This document shows positions 11,188-23,221 of a stretch of DNA of 64,000 nt, piece by piece. The notes under the pieces were generated by a model. That model searched no databases. It had not been told where the DNA came from and saw nothing but the letters and a program-made list of their open reading frames with translations. The translations under genes and the position numbers were made by a program. Position 1 is the stretch's first letter; the number at the start of each line of letters is the position of its first letter. This DNA is from Aphidius gifuensis (lineage: Eukaryota; Arthropoda; Insecta; Hymenoptera; Braconidae): NCBI RefSeq assembly GCF_014905175.1, contig NC_057793.1, forward strand, positions 13,542,369 to 13,606,368, given 5' to 3'.

Positions 11188-12830
11188 CGACTACAATCAT
11201 ATATGTTGTAGAAACATGGAAAAAATCATTTACAAATCAATTGTGCTGGTTTTTACCCGCATGTCACGATTATTTGAGCTATCTTTCTGATAAACATATA
11301 TGTATAACCAGCATACAACAACGTCACGTATATATCTTTGTTTTACATTTTAAAAAGAAATGCTACAATAAAATTTATCGCAAGATATAAACTGTGAATA
11401 AAGATAGCAAAGAAGTTTTATCTGCTTAGCAGAGAAGCTCTCTGTTTCAACAAGCATATGGTTAACATTGCTAGCGTTAGTTCAATTTTGTTATCGATTA
11501 ATCATTGTTGGCCATATGGCACAACTGCACATAAGGTTTTCGTCGTAGTCTTCTCCAAAAATGTTTTAACAAGAATGAAAAAAATAGTAAGAAACAGTCA
11601 GCAAAAGAAAACTAAATAAAACAAACTTAGTAGAAAACTTTTTCAAAATCAATTACTTTTATAGTCTTGTAACTCGCAAAAAAGATAGACTTGAACACTT
11701 GCACATATGTTTGTTATGCAAGATTTAAGTACAGTTCTACGTGTGGAGTTTTCGAACTGAGTCTTAATCTGATTTGAGGCTGAATTAAAGCAAATCATAC
11801 ATCTACGTGAGGCGTTTTCTAAAATTAAATCGACTACGAGACTTTTTAATATTATTTAAATAACTGATTACATTGACTGCGGCTAACTGTGAGACTGACT
11901 ATATCTAATAAAATAACGACAAATTTATCAAAAAAAGAGGTAGTACTTTGCATTGAAAGATATGAAATGGGAAAGATGGATTCGTTTGAAAAAAAGATTA
12001 CATAAGGTCATGAAGGTCTATAAATATATATATATTTTTTTTTTCATTAAAATAGGCTTTAAAGTTAATAAAAAAAAGTATAAATATAAAAAAAACATAA
12101 TAATTTATTTATAATAATTTATTAAGTGAACCTCTAACGATATCCCAATTTATAAACGATGTAAAATGTAATGTCGTAATTTCTGAACGTTAGTAGGCAC
12201 CAGTTTCTGAACGTATATAACATATGAAAAATAAAAATAATGATGGCGGCTTGAAAATTCAAATGTCACAATTTTAGGTTAAAAATGGTGTAGATAGGCG
12301 TTCAACAACTGAGTCCTTAAAAAGAAAAAAACGATTTTTAAATTGCCAAATCAAAAAACGGTGGAGGGTCTTTGATCCTGGCCAAGTCAAATCAAGTCTT
12401 GGCAGGTCAAAAAACGTAAAAAGGAAAAAATGATTTTTAAATTGCTGAATTAAAGGACGGCATTGATTTTTCAGACCCAGTTCCTGAATTCAATATACTC
12501 CAACTCCATAATAAACTTAATCAAAAAAAAAATCAATAAAAAATAAAAGAGAATTTAATATTTGAAAAAAAAAATCAGAAGTATAAATAGGTTGCATGGG
12601 TATGACGTCAAGAATTTTTAATTATTCAATAACTCCTTCAATATTACATATAAATCAAAACTACAATTACTTTCCTTATTAATATCGATAATTCCCTATC
12701 CAATGAGCCTAGTCTCGAATTTTTCCGATGTATAGTAAAATAGATATAATAACCCGTAAAAGCCAGGTACAAGATTGGACTAAAAAATAAATTTTTTATC
12801 AATATTGCCCGATTCTGCATTTTTCTCTTA
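11188..12830. other. No gene recognised
   Basis: AT-rich sequence with short non-conserved frames. A phrase with AACGATTTTTAAATTGCC and GGCAGGTCAAAAAACG recurs between 12320 and 12450, suggesting a decayed repeat. A frame at 11121-11390 begins inside the preceding TIR element and looks like chance. Confidence 0.45.
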
Positions 12831-14374
12831 CCCGTGTCAGAATCGCCAAGACTTTCAACATGGCCATGCATTGGCCCATCAATGGTACCTAATGATTAGT
12901 AGTCAGGCATAGGCCATTCATAGTTTATCATTGGCAAACGTCTGGCCCATTCTTGTACTGCCAATTCATGGTTCTGATCCATGGCTGAACCTTGGCTGAC
13001 TCTTAGATGGCCAATGATTGCCAACCATGCATCGGCCGATCCTTGACTGATTCTTAGATGGCCGATGATTGGCAACAATGCATGGGCCAAGCCTGGCTAG
13101 CTCTTTGAAGGCCATTGCTTGGTTGCCAATCATTGGCCAATTCTTGGCTGATACATTAATGGTCATTGCTTGGTTGCCGATCATCGGCCAAGTCTTGGTA
13201 GACTTTTAATGGCCGTTGCTTGTTTGCCAATCATTAGCCAATCTCTGGTTGATACATTAATGGCCGTTGCTTGATTGCCTGAAATTATTGGCCAATCTTT
13301 GGGTGATACATTCATGGAACATGCATGGTTGCCAATCATTGGCCAAGACTTGGCTGATTTGATCGGCTGTTACTTGGTTGCCAATCATCGGCCAAGTCTT
13401 GGTAGACTTTCAATGGCCGTTGCTTGGTTGCCAATCATTGGCCAATCCCTGGTTGATACATTAATGGCCATTGTTTGGTTGCCAATCATCGGCCAATTCC
13501 TGGCAGGTATTTCATCGCCGTTGCTTGGTTGTGAATGATTGGCCAATCCTTGGCTGATACATTAATGACCGTTGCTCGGTTGCCAGACATTAGCCAAGTC
13601 TTGGCAGATTTTTAATGGCCATTTCTTAGTTGCTAATTATCGGCCAATCCTTGGCTGATACATTAATGGCCATTGCTTGGTTGCCATTCATCGGCCGAGC
13701 CTTCGAATCCTTAAATGGCCAACGCATGGTTGCCATCACTGGCCAAGCTTCGGCTGACTTTCGGGCGGCCAAGAGTTGTCTTTCGTTGATTTCATTTGAA
13801 CCGGAAACTTATTCATAAATTTCATTATACCCGCCGTGGCTGAGTGGTAATGCTTCAGGAAGTCGAACAGAAGACCCGAGTCCAAGTCCAGGTAGAATCA
13901 AATTTATCAGTATTGTTAAATAATAAATAATTTTTTTTTTCTTTTTTTTTAATGGAATTAATAAATGGGCCATACTTGGTTTACTCTTGAGGGAATAAAA
14001 GGCCATCAACAGCCGTTTATTGACTCATACTTGGTCAATCATCGAGCCAATCTTGGAGAACATCAATCATCATGGGGCCATTCATGGCAGCCGATATTAA
14101 ATTACCGTAATGCTCCAGGCTTGGCGCAATAATGGCTGATGGTTGGTCTATGCTTGTCTTACCCTTGGATCAATGGGCCGTAAATGGGAAATCATTGGGC
14201 CGTTTATCGGGCCAATCTTGGAAAACATTATTGAGCCATTCGTGGCAGCCGATATTAAATTACCGTAACGCTCCAGACTTGGCGCATTAATGGCCTATTA
14301 ATGTTTGCCGATTATTGGCTGAAGTTCGCTGAGCATCGGCTGATTCTTGGCCGTGTTGTGTTCTCCTACACGGG
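12831..14374. mobile_element. TIR element CCCGTGT, filled with the word GGCCAATCATTGGC
   Basis: Left end CCCGTGTCAGAATCGCCAAG and right end CGGCCGTGTTGTGTTCTCCTACACGGG-like sequence give inverted CCCGTGTNNGA termini. The body consists of variants of TTGGTTGCCAATCATTGGCC and GCTGATACATTAATGGCC, repeated more than twenty times between about 12860 and 13750 and again from 13990 to 14340. Several short open frames run through it in all directions and simply reflect the repeats. A tRNA-like module sits inside. A further piece with the same words is at 27880-27985. Confidence 0.65.
13831..13905 (+). other. tRNA-like A-box/B-box module
   Basis: A box TGGCTGAGTGGT (13837-13848) is a near-consensus match. 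A weaker B box GAGTCCAAGTCC follows 41 bases later at 13878-13889. The sequence stands out from the surrounding GGCC word array. The spacing is canonical and stem pairing is poor. Confidence 0.55.
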
Positions 14375-14640
14375 TTCTTCCGTTTACCATGTCAATTTAC
14401 TCTCGCCTTATATTGTACAACATATAAATATGCGTATACATATTCACACATATGCATGTATAAACGCGGATGCGTATTAGCCGGGATAGTTCGGCGCGTA
14501 TTTGTTTTTTTTTAAATAATCTTTTATAATTTTATTCTTTCAAAAATTGAAAACTTAATATAAGATCTTCCCCATAATAGTTTTTTTTTACATATTGCGA
14601 TTAATTAAACAAAAGAAGTGAAATAATATCAAAACAAAAG

Positions 14641-14876
14641 TTCTTAATTTTTATATACAAAAGTAACTCATTTTTTCTCTTTTCAATAAACAAAATATGT
14701 GAAATAAAAATATGAATAAAAAAAATTAGGTTGTTCTTTCAAAATTACAAAATCAAATTTACAAACTATCGTAAGATATAACCACCTAATTATTTTTATT
14801 CATATTTTTATTTCACATATTTTGTTTATTAAAAAGAGAAAAAATGAGTTACTTTTGTATATAAAAATTAAAAATT
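14641..14876. repeat. AT-rich palindrome of about 235 bp
   Basis: TTCTTAATTTTTATATACAA, AAGTAACTCATTTTTTCTCT and TATGTGAAATAAAAATATG on the left are matched in reverse complement on the right, with the loop near 14745-14785. It is a hairpin MITE candidate with no coding content. Confidence 0.75.
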
Positions 14877-15121
14877 TTTGTTTTAATCTTATATTATATA
14901 TATTAACAATATTTGAGTAATATAATAAATAGGTGATATCGTTCAGAAACAGGGCCGAGTTCAATAACTGGGCACACGACCTTATATATAAGTTGGTTAC
15001 TTTTTACCCCTTCTTACTTTTTTAACATTTTTCTCATTCGCATTATTTTTTAAATCCAAAGCAATACTATTTGATATGGACAAAAAAAAATGAATGAATG
15101 AAAAAGAATAAATTAGAGCTT

Positions 15122-15553
15122 ACCGGTTTTTTAGTGGCGCATCAAGCGTGCGCAAGCCGTTGGGCATGCGGTTGTGTATGATGTACCAGTCTTCCCTGTT
15201 CCTGTTCGCACCATGCAACAACATCCATAAACTCTCCAGTCTCGGTAATCTCCTGTTTGTAATACAAAGCACCCGAAAATGCCTCAGGGCTAACTGCAAA
15301 AACTGTTTCACCCTCTTCCTTATCGCCATCTCCGCTAAATGGAGATAATATTCGGGGCTTTAAGTTTTCTTCATTATTGTAACCATAGTATCTATTTTGC
15401 GATAATGACAATGATGTTGGAGATAGTCTCGAAAGAATTAGATTCACATTCATAAGCTGGTGTGTTTTTGGTACTAAATTCTCTTCATTTCCTCCCAAGC
15501 GATTGTAGTAATGTTTTAATGATGTTGAATTATAGTCAAGGTTTGGTGACCAG
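15122..15553 (-). CDS. Probable coding exon of an unrecognised host gene
   Basis: The minus strand has an acceptor-like TTTCAG next to 15553, then about 137 open codons containing NLILSRLSPTSLSLSQNRYY, ILSPFSGDGDKEEGETVF and YKQEITETGEFMDVVAWCEQ, ending at a TGA at 15142-15144. A strong donor-like CCG|GTAAGC lies 20 bases further on, at 15121/15122. Base composition is visibly richer in G/C than the surroundings, as expected for an exon. The stop just before a good donor is odd. Either the frame changes near the end (frameshift or sequence error), or the stop is the true end and the donor belongs to a UTR intron. No domain recognised; neighbouring exons were not found. Confidence 0.5.
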
Positions 15554-16346
15554 CTGAAACATTGAAAATTAATTTTTAAGTATAATAGAATTATTACAGA
15601 ATTTAGTTTATTCGTTCATAGAAATAGCGATAAATACGCCCTGGTAGAAATTTGCCTTCGTTTTGCGAGATTAACTATCGCAGCAAGATAGCAGCAAGTC
15701 AGAATATGCGAGATTTGGGGACCCAATTACCTGCGAGTCAGCCGCAAGGCAGCCGCGAGGCCATGAAGATTAGAGGACCTAAGTTCTACTGTCCTCTAGT
15801 CTTAATGTGAGAAGCTGTATATATATTGTTTTATTCGTGCGCACGCATTTTTTAGGTTTAGACATAATAAATCTAACCTTGTATTTTATAAACAATATTC
15901 AATAACTTGTGACAAGTTGTTCACTTCAGTAAAATAAAAATTGTAGTTATTCAGTTTACGTGCTGTCATATTGACATATAAATTATAGATCCTGAAGTAA
16001 CAATAATACGAAATTTTTTAAAAACGAGAAAACGGTACGGCTACGGTAATATTAACAATATATAATCAGCTTTCAGTGATCTCGATTTCTGAAGTGATAT
16101 TCAATAGTGAAAATAAAGAACATCATCATATAAATAAAGCTTTGCCTTTTAAATATTTGTTTGTGGCTTTGATATAATTTTATTAACTTTTAATATGATT
16201 CGTGTAAACTTTTCATATTTTTTTTATTAATCATTTTCATTAATACCTGTTTATTTTCTTTTCCACTGTGTAGATTGATAAATTTATTATGAATTTAAAC
16301 AAATTAAATAAATCATTATATTAAGAAATATTATAATGAGGAAAAT

Positions 16347-16530
16347 TAGTGATGCCGCGATAGACGAGAGAACTCGAGACGAGACGAGAGAGAGGTGACG
16401 AGAGACGATAAAATTCGAGACGAGAGACGAATTTTCTCTCGTCACGAGAGACGAGACGAGAGACGATCTTTTAAAGTCGAGACGAGACGAGAGAGAGTTG
16501 CCTCTCGTCTCGTCTCGTCTCGCGGCATCT
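16347..16530. mobile_element. Small hAT-type MITE with GAGACGAGA core
   Basis: Inverted ends TAGTGATGCCGCGA and TCGCGGCATCT match the hAT-type MITEs at 9779 and 51405. GGAAAAT flanks both sides (7 bases), consistent with an 8-bp duplication whose edge has decayed. The interior is almost only GAGACGAGA/TCTCGTCTC, a different word from the ATCG core of its relatives. Confidence 0.65.
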
Positions 16531-16592
16531 GGAAAATTAATAAATATTATAAATAATAAAAGCAAACTGTTATTATTGATATAATTATTGTT

Positions 16593-16594
<2 letters not shown>

Positions 16595-16651
<57 letters not shown>
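16595..16651. repeat. (ATT)n microsatellite
   Basis: About eighteen uninterrupted ATT units inside the GCGAG-type TIR element. Confidence 0.95.
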
Positions 16652-17261
16652 CTAACCATTCAAAATTTACCTAACCCAACCCCAGATTTTTGAATTACAC
16701 AAACTCGCAGTGCACTGTAGCTGCGAGTCAAATGCGCGTAACATATATGCTTGCAGTGAGAATATTGCACGCTTATTTCCTATACTGCTGCTAGTTTGTG
16801 ATGCCTTGCAATTGGCTCGCACTAAGAGCAAATTTCTACCAGGGACGTGACTTGAATAATAACCTGTAATGTATATTTCAAAGAACCAGCAATGTAGGTT
16901 CCTTGAAAGCTTGTCATGTATACCTATTAGTCCGTAAGACAGAGGCGAAAACAGTGTGTGAATCTGAATTGTAGACCCAGAACACGTTGCACCTATTTCC
17001 AATCATGTTTATTGTCTGCCGTCCACAGGTAAGTTAGGTAAAAAATCGATAATTTATATGACTCTGAATTGATTGTAATTTATTTAATACTTTTAATTTT
17101 ATTAGATTAAGTTAAATTCAAAATTTCAATCAAATCTCAATCAATCCAGCCGTGATATTAATTTTTGAAAATTGAAAAAAACATGAATTATAGTGTACGT
17201 CTAAACTGATTGGCGAGCTAGGTTCTTTTTCTTTAATGTATTTTAAATATAAAAAAAAAAT

Positions 17262-17560
17262 TTCAATCAAAAAAAAAAATCATTAAAAGGGTTAGAAAAA
17301 TTATTGAAAATTAAATTGAATTGTAGAGTAATGAGGGGGCTGAGCGTGAAAATAATAAAGTGGTGGGGAGTTTGGCAGTCAGCTTGGAGTTTATATTAGA
17401 GAAGAAAACTATAGAGAAAAAAAAGATAAAAAACTCCCATCACTCAATCATTTTCACGCCCCTCTGTATTCCCCATACCGCTCAGCCCCCGCATTACTCT
17501 ACAATTCAATTTAATTCTCAGTAATTTTTTTAACCCTTTTAATGATTTTTTTTTTTATTT
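17262..17560. repeat. Palindrome of about 300 bp
   Basis: Left arm: TCATTAAAAGGGTTAG, TGAATTGTAGAGTAATG, GGGGCTGAGCG and GTGAAAATAA. The same pieces recur inverted on the right (CATTACTCTACAATTCA, AACCCTTTTAATGA). The loop lies near 17360-17430. It resembles a hairpin MITE and no protein is encoded. Confidence 0.75.
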
Positions 17561-17587
17561 TATTTTTATTTTTTGCACTGACGCAAA

Positions 17588-18702
17588 CCCGGGGTAAAAA
17601 TTTTAAGTACGAAAAAAGTCTTCAGGCTTAAAAAAGTATAGAAAAAGTATTGAAAGTATGGAAAAAGGCCTGAAAACATACGAATTTGACGAAAAAAGTA
17701 TTATTTTGATTGAAGCCTTTAATTTTAGTCTGGAAAAAGTCCTGATATATTCAGGACAGGCTATTTTTTTTCTCAAGATATTCGAATTTGGTCTGGAAAA
17801 AGTATTTAATTTAAAGATTTTTGTCTGGATATGTTGTGAACATTCAAAAAGTCCTCGAATCCAAGATCAAGGTACTATTTAATAAAAAACTTGAAAATTT
17901 TTTTTATCGGCTGAAAAAAAACTAAGTTCTTTTTTTTTATTGACTTAGAAAATTTTGATTTTGGTTAAATAAAACTAAGTCCTTCATTTTATATACCTTT
18001 AAAAAATCCTTATGTGGAGTGAAAAAAAACTAATTTATAAATAAAGGGTTTATAAAATAATTGATTTTTTTGAATACAGAGCTTTTTTTAAATGTAGAGT
18101 CGATTTTATTTTAAAAAATTGCAACTAATAAATTAGTAATAATTAATTAATTAATTCCCTGGTAGAAAAATTCCATCGGCCCGACGTTGGCCCGACTTTA
18201 CATGTATAAGCATTAAGCATATATGCTTATACAGGTTAAGTCGGGCAGCGCTCACAAATTTCTACCAGGGTTAATACGTTTGTGTTATGTAATATTGATT
18301 TGAGTATGATGATAAATTATTTCATTAAGTTAATAAAAGATAATTAAACGAATATAAATTATATTATAAATAAATTTGACAATAATCTAATATTATATAA
18401 ACAATTTATAATAAATTTTTTAATTATTCTCAGCATAAATATATATGATTGTTTAATCAGGACCATAGAAAAAAGTACTGGATAAGTCTTAATTTGCAAT
18501 ACTTTTATAGTATGGAAAAAGTCTTGGAATTCCGTAACTTTTGGAAGTAACTTCCAAAAGTCTTATTTTTCCGTACTTTTTCAAGATTTTTGAACAGTCC
18601 TGAAAAAGTAGTCATTTTGTCAACCATCAGGATTGGTCTTATTTCAAAACTCTGAGTCTTATTTTTCAAGACTTTTTCCGTACCTAAAACTTTTATCCCG
18701 AG
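17588..18702. mobile_element. TIR element CCGGGGTAAAAATTTTAAGTACG with the word GAAAAAGTC
   Basis: The left end, with GGTAAAAATTTTAAGTACG, matches in inverted form the right end ending CTTTTATCCCGAG. The words AAAAAGTCTTGAA and AAAAAGTATTG recur near both ends, direct on the left and inverted on the right. The middle is AT-rich and carries a 114-bp CCCTGG element. Two short open frames near the ends (17658-17882 and 18505-18720) read through the words and are not considered genes. Confidence 0.65.
18157..18270. mobile_element. 114-bp miniature element with CCCTGGTAGAAA ends
   Basis: Inverted ends CCCTGGTAGAAAAATT and AAATTTCTACCAGGG, with TT flanking both sides. The inside is a hairpin: GCCCGACTTTACATGTATAA and its complement, the word being GCCCGAC. 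It is the smallest full copy of the CCCWGG family in the window. Confidence 0.75.
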
Positions 18703-18759
18703 TAAAGAAATAAATGTCATGACCGCTCCTGAACTATTAATAATAATAAAAATTATGCG

Positions 18760-19554
18760 TGTGCCGTGTACGCGTGGAAGAAGTGAAACTTCACTATGTA
18801 AAAAATTTCAGTCCTGAATTTAGAATACATGTATACGCACGCATTGTACGAATACAATTATTTTAAATGAAATTTATAAACACAGTATTCTAAACGATTT
18901 CAGAATACTAATTTTCGAAAATTATAATACGGATGTTCTAAACTTGAGGCCACCGATTTTGTAATTTTAAAATAAATATAAAAAAAAAAAGATACAATAA
19001 GTATTCATGATCTGAAAAACCTCGTTGAACAAACTTAGATATAAAATGTTTTAACGTATTGCGAAGAACTTACTAATCTAATTTTCCCTAATACCTATCG
19101 CGAGAATCGAACCTAAAACTTGGAGATTGGGAAGCAGACACGGTATCGACTGCACCACGATGCGCTCGTGAAATACGGCCTTTTTGTTGTAAACATAAAG
19201 AACTTTCGTATCCAGTATAGTGGTGGAAAATGAGAATACGGTATACAAATTTTATAATACAGAACTACTAAATTTGAAACATTGGTATTATAATTTTAAA
19301 ACTTGTATTCTAAAACTCCAACTTTTTTTTTAATTTGGTGTAGATATTATAAATTCACAATACGGTATATGATTTTTATAATACTTTATCTCTTAATATT
19401 AGAAATGTGTATATAAATATTAGAAACAAGTATACTGAATTGGAATTACAATACGAGAGTTTGTAATTTTAGTATAACCGATTGTCATTTTATAAGTCGA
19501 CACTTCTACAAAATTTAGAACATCGGTATTGTAATTTTAAAAACGATATTCTAA
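18760..19554. repeat. Word-array region (GAATACG/ATTTTAAAAC) with undefined ends
   Basis: Phrases such as GTATTCTAAA, TTTATAATACGG and TTGTAATTTTAAAA recur many times in both orientations, resembling the interiors of the neighbouring TIR elements. A tRNA-like module sits in the middle. I could not identify matching termini; the right side may continue beyond the large insertion, after 24589, where AATACTCT words appear. Confidence 0.45.
19098..19166 (-). other. tRNA-like A-box/B-box module
   Basis: On the minus strand the A box TGGTGCAGTCGA starts at 19157 and the B box GGTTCGATTCT starts at 19113, a spacing of 44. The segment is GC-richer than the flanking word array. The acceptor stem does not close convincingly. 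Confidence 0.6.
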
Positions 19555-19769
19555 CCCTGGTAGAAATTCAGCTTCATAAACGTCTAAAAATTAGCTATTT
19601 TTACTAGATTCAAACTCAGATGTAGATAGTTTGTAGATTCAAAACTAGACTTTTACAATTTCTATAGAAATGGACAATTGGCTAGTCTATGGCTAGTTCG
19701 CTAGTTACTGAAAAAAAAATAAAAAATTATTATAATAACGCTGTATTTCTTTAATTTTTTTTTTTGTAC

Positions 19770-19858
19770 AACTGACCGGGATCAAACCTATCTACCTAGC
19801 TACCTACCTGAACTTAGTTTCTAAAAGCGAGTATATTACCCCGACACCAACGCGCGTT
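19770..19858 (-). other. tRNA-like A-box/B-box module
   Basis: On the minus strand TGGTGTCGGGGTAA (from 19849) resembles an A box, and GGTTTGATCCC (from 19788) a B box. Spacing is 61 bases and includes a GTAG-rich stretch (GGTAGGTAGCTAGGTAG) that could be a small expansion. It lies just inside the left end of the CCCTGG element. Confidence 0.45.
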
Positions 19859-20036
19859 AACGTGAATGTTGGAAAATTATTGTCACCCGAGTGGAAAAAT
19901 TTTCAGGATGCCCTATTTGACCTCAAACCCTGATCAGAAACGGATCAGGATTCCTTATTCAGGGAACCTGACTCATTCCTGACCCGAACCTGGTCAGGAC
20001 ACCTTACGATTTCCTTAAGTCAGGTAACCTTATCCA

Positions 20037-20970
20037 ATCCTGTTCAGGAAAAGAACAGGAAACCTTGACGTATCCTGAATAAGGTTTCCTGAACAGATTC
20101 TGACCAGGATATTATCAGGAAAAATTTATCAAATAAATTAATTTTTTTTATTCAGTTTTCCTGTTCAGGAAAGGAACAGGAAACCTGAACGTATCCTGAA
20201 TAAGGTTTCCTGAACAGATTCTGACCAGGATACTATCAGAAAAAATTTATCAAATAATTTAATTTTTTATTCAGTTTTCCTGTTCAGGAAAGGATCAGGA
20301 AACCTGAACGTATCCTGAATGAGGTTTCCTGAACAGATTCTGACCAGGATACTATCAGGAAAAATTTATCAAATAATTTAATTTTTTTATTCAGTTTTCC
20401 TGTTCAAGAAAGGATCAGGAAACCTGAACGTATCCTGAATAAGGTTTCCTGAACAAATTCTGACCAGGATACTATCAGGAAAAATTTATCAAATAAATTA
20501 ATTTTTTTTATTCAGTTTTCCTGTTCAGGAAAGGAACAGGAAACCTGAACGTATCCTGAATAAGGTTTCCTGAACAGATTCTGACCAGGATACTATCAGG
20601 AAAAATTTATCAAATAAATTAATTTTTTTTATTCAGTTTTCCTGTTCAGGAAAGGATCAGGAAACCTGAACGTATCCCAAATAAGGTTTCCTGAACAGAT
20701 TCTGACCAGGATACTGTCAGGAAAAATTTATCAAATAAATTAATTTTTTTTATTCAGTTTTCCTGTTCAGGAAAGGAACAGGAAACCTGAACGTTACCTG
20801 AATAAGGTTTCCTGAACAGATTCTGACCAGGATACGATCAGGAAAAATTTATCAAATAAATTAATTTTTTTTATTCAGTTTTCCTGTTCAGGAAAGGAAC
20901 AGGAAACCTGAACGTATCCTGAGTAAGGTTTCCTGAACAGATTCTGACCAGGATATTATCAGGAAAAATA
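20037..20970 (+). repeat. Tandem array, 8 copies of a 120-121 bp unit
   Basis: Units start near 20041, 20161, 20281, 20401, 20521, 20641, 20761 and 20881. Each contains TGTTCAGGAAAGGAACAGGA, ACCTGAACGTATCCTGAATA, CTGACCAGGATACTATCAGG and an AT-rich linker with AAATTTATCAAATAA. Copies are more than 90% alike by eye, so the expansion is recent relative to the element. Confidence 0.9.
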
Positions 20971-21144
20971 TTTATTATTATAATAAATATTTATTTATTA
21001 TTATAATTTTAATTCTAATACAAAATGACAAGGGACAATTTAACAAATTGTTATATTTTATTTTTACGTTAAATTAACGTCGCAAATTCTAATTTAAGTT
21101 TTTTTTAGCTGATGTAATTTATGAAAGCAAAAAATCACATCAGA

Positions 21145-21235
21145 TCATCGATAGACGGCATGGCCGCGCGTGTTAAGGTCCGTAGTTGTAATCTGAAAGT
21201 TCCGAGTTCGCGTCCCGCTAGTGGTTAGGTAATTT
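21145..21235 (+). other. tRNA-like A-box/B-box module
   Basis: A box-like TGGCCGCGCGTG starts at 21160 and B box GAGTTCGCGTCCC at 21203, 43 bases later. It is a GC-rich island in an AT-rich spacer. The sequence is unlike the other modules, arguing against one SINE family. Confidence 0.5.
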
Positions 21236-21813
21236 AAGTTATGTTAGGTATATAAAATCTTATCGTTCAATCTGTTTCATCAATAACATTGATATAGTAA
21301 ATTAGTTACAAAACATCAATTAATAAAAAACAATTTTTTTTTAAAAATTACTTGATCCGTTTCAGATCAGGAATCCTGTTCCATTCCTGATCAGGTATCC
21401 TGGTCAGGTTTCCTGATCCGATTCTGATCAGAATCCTAAAAAAAAGCGTTACATTCTGATCCGTTCCTGAACAGGATTCCTGGTTATATTCTAGTCAGGA
21501 ATCCTGATCCATTCCTGTTCAGGTATCCTGGCTCTAACCCTAAATTGGCCAGGTTTCCGGTTCTGATCAGAATCCTAAAAAAGAGCGTTACATTCTGATC
21601 CGTTCCTGAACAGGATTCCTGATCCGGTTCTGATTTGAAATCAGGTTCCCTGATCCGGTTCTGATCAGAACCTTAACTAAATTTCCACTCGGGGCATTTT
21701 TAAGAAATACCTTCAATGCATTCAAAAAAACGTTATTTTTATAAAAAAATTAAATAAATATAAAAAATAAAAAGAAAACTCATTTATTTTTTTTTTTTTA
21801 TAAAGTAAGTATA

Positions 21814-23214
21814 TTAAGGTTGAATGTAAATAAAATTTCTAACTATACGATTTTTGAATTTTTGTTCCCATATAAAAGCCAGAATAATTATCTATTTTGT
21901 TGAATTTTTTCAGAATTTTACACAACGTTTTTTTTTAGATAATTAATGTCAAAGTTGACAACTTTAACACGTAGGTATAGGGACTGAACACATATTTTCT
22001 TCTCTAGCTCAAAAAGTTTCTATACGATTTTACTCAATTTTCTATCAGTTCGTACTCCTTTACAATACGGATTTTTTAAGCCCTCAATGATCTTTTTCTA
22101 CAACGGATTTTAAAAGATATTCAATTATTAGAATCAAAACTTTCTATCATTAGCGGTCATTCTCTTTCTTTTATTCGTCGTGCTGTCTCATGTTTCTTGG
22201 CTATGGTAGTATGTGTGTGTCTATCCAGATAAACTGCATACACACATACTACCAAGAACCTGCCAGTATAGTGAACATATATTGACCATATGGTAGAAAT
22301 ATACAGGTAGGTCCATGCGCATACGTTTTTTTAAGCCAATAAGAAGTGCGGCCCCTACGTCGCCATATTGGCTATAACTGGCGCAATTTTATTTGAATCA
22401 TAAATTGAAGTACATATCAAAGATGGTCTCAATAAAAAATTAAAATAATAAATGATTAATTCTATAAAAAATAAAAAATGAAATTCTTATTTAGCTTTGT
22501 TACATATTTTTTTTAACTTTTTTTTTTTATTTTTTTTTTTTTTATCTTCTACAATTTTCTCATTCAAAACTCTAAGTCAAATGTACGTACAAGTATGTAA
22601 CAAACATTGTATTCCATTCAGTGCAATATTTTTATATTGTTTTTTTCATCCATACTTTTAGTTTGTTAACTAAATATATAAAAATTCCTTTTATTTTTTC
22701 TAATTGTTTTTTGTGAAGAAGTAAAAATTTAACTTCTAATTGTTTTGACACATTTATAAATATGTATAATTATTAAACAATATTTTTAAAATTTTTAATC
22801 ATGGTTAATGTAAATTTTAAACATGTCATGCATTAATTACTAACAGTATAATAATAATAGTATGACGGGCACACAAATTTACACACATACAAACAAAATG
22901 GGTAATAATAATAATATGACGGGCACACAGATTTACACACATGTAGACAAAATGGCTACTCAGAGTTTTGCGCAGTAGATTTTATTTTCGTCCGAGGATT
23001 GGACATACCTTTATATTTTTACCATGGCCACCAATGGTCTGCGCAGTAGATTTTTATTTTCGTCCGAGAAATGGACGTACCTGTATATTTCTACCATGAT
23101 AGTGAATATATTTTAGACAGAGGGGCACTGAAAATATTTTTTATAACCATATGTAGATGCGCATCCTCTCGGGCCCAAACTTTGTCCACCAATGCGATTT
23201 ACATTCAACCTTAA
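21814..23214. mobile_element. 1.4-kb TIR element with TTAAGGTTGAATGTAAA ends
   Basis: TTAAGGTTGAATGTAAA at the left is matched by TTTACATTCAACCTTAA at the right. Inside, ATGGTAGAAATATACAGG near 22290 is inverted against CCTGTATATTTCTACCAT near 23080. Two direct duplications occur: one with GACGGGCACACA (22862 and 22919) and one with GCGCAGTAGATTTT (22970 and 23040). A hairpin built on ATGGTAGTATGTGTGTG lies at 22205-22247. No coding frame. Confidence 0.6.
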
Positions 23215-23221
23215 ACGGAAT

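Larger units (their letters stand above)
15639..16844. mobile_element. TIR element CCCTGGTAGAAATTTG with the words GCGAG/GCAGC
   Basis: The ends are inverted copies of CCCTGGTAGAAATTTGC. Both ends then carry GCGAG, CGCAGC and GCAAGGCA words: left about 15660-15770, right about 16690-16830. ACG flanks both sides, a possible 3-bp duplication, although sister elements show 2 bp. The interior is AT-rich and contains an inserted GAGACGAGA element and an ATT microsatellite. No transposase and no tRNA-like module were found. Confidence 0.75.
19886..21693. mobile_element. TIR element CCCGAGTGGAAATTT with the word CCTGATCAGGATT
   Basis: Left end CCCGAGTGGAAAAATTTT, right end AAATTTCCACTCGGG. The palindromic word CCTGATCAGG and relatives (TCAGGAATCCTG, CAGGAAACCTGA) fill 19900-20970 and 21360-21670. 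A 120-bp tandem array occupies the left part and a tRNA-like module sits between the two word blocks. No open frame of interest. Target duplication not clear (CA/GCA at the edges). Confidence 0.75.

Noticed and set aside
12896..13818. Open frames on both strands through the GGCCAATCATTGGC region
   Set aside because: The predicted proteins are only the translated DNA word and differ by strand and frame; no family signature.
20037..20970. CRISPR-like array
   Set aside because: Units are contiguous 120-bp copies without unique spacers, and the DNA is eukaryotic.
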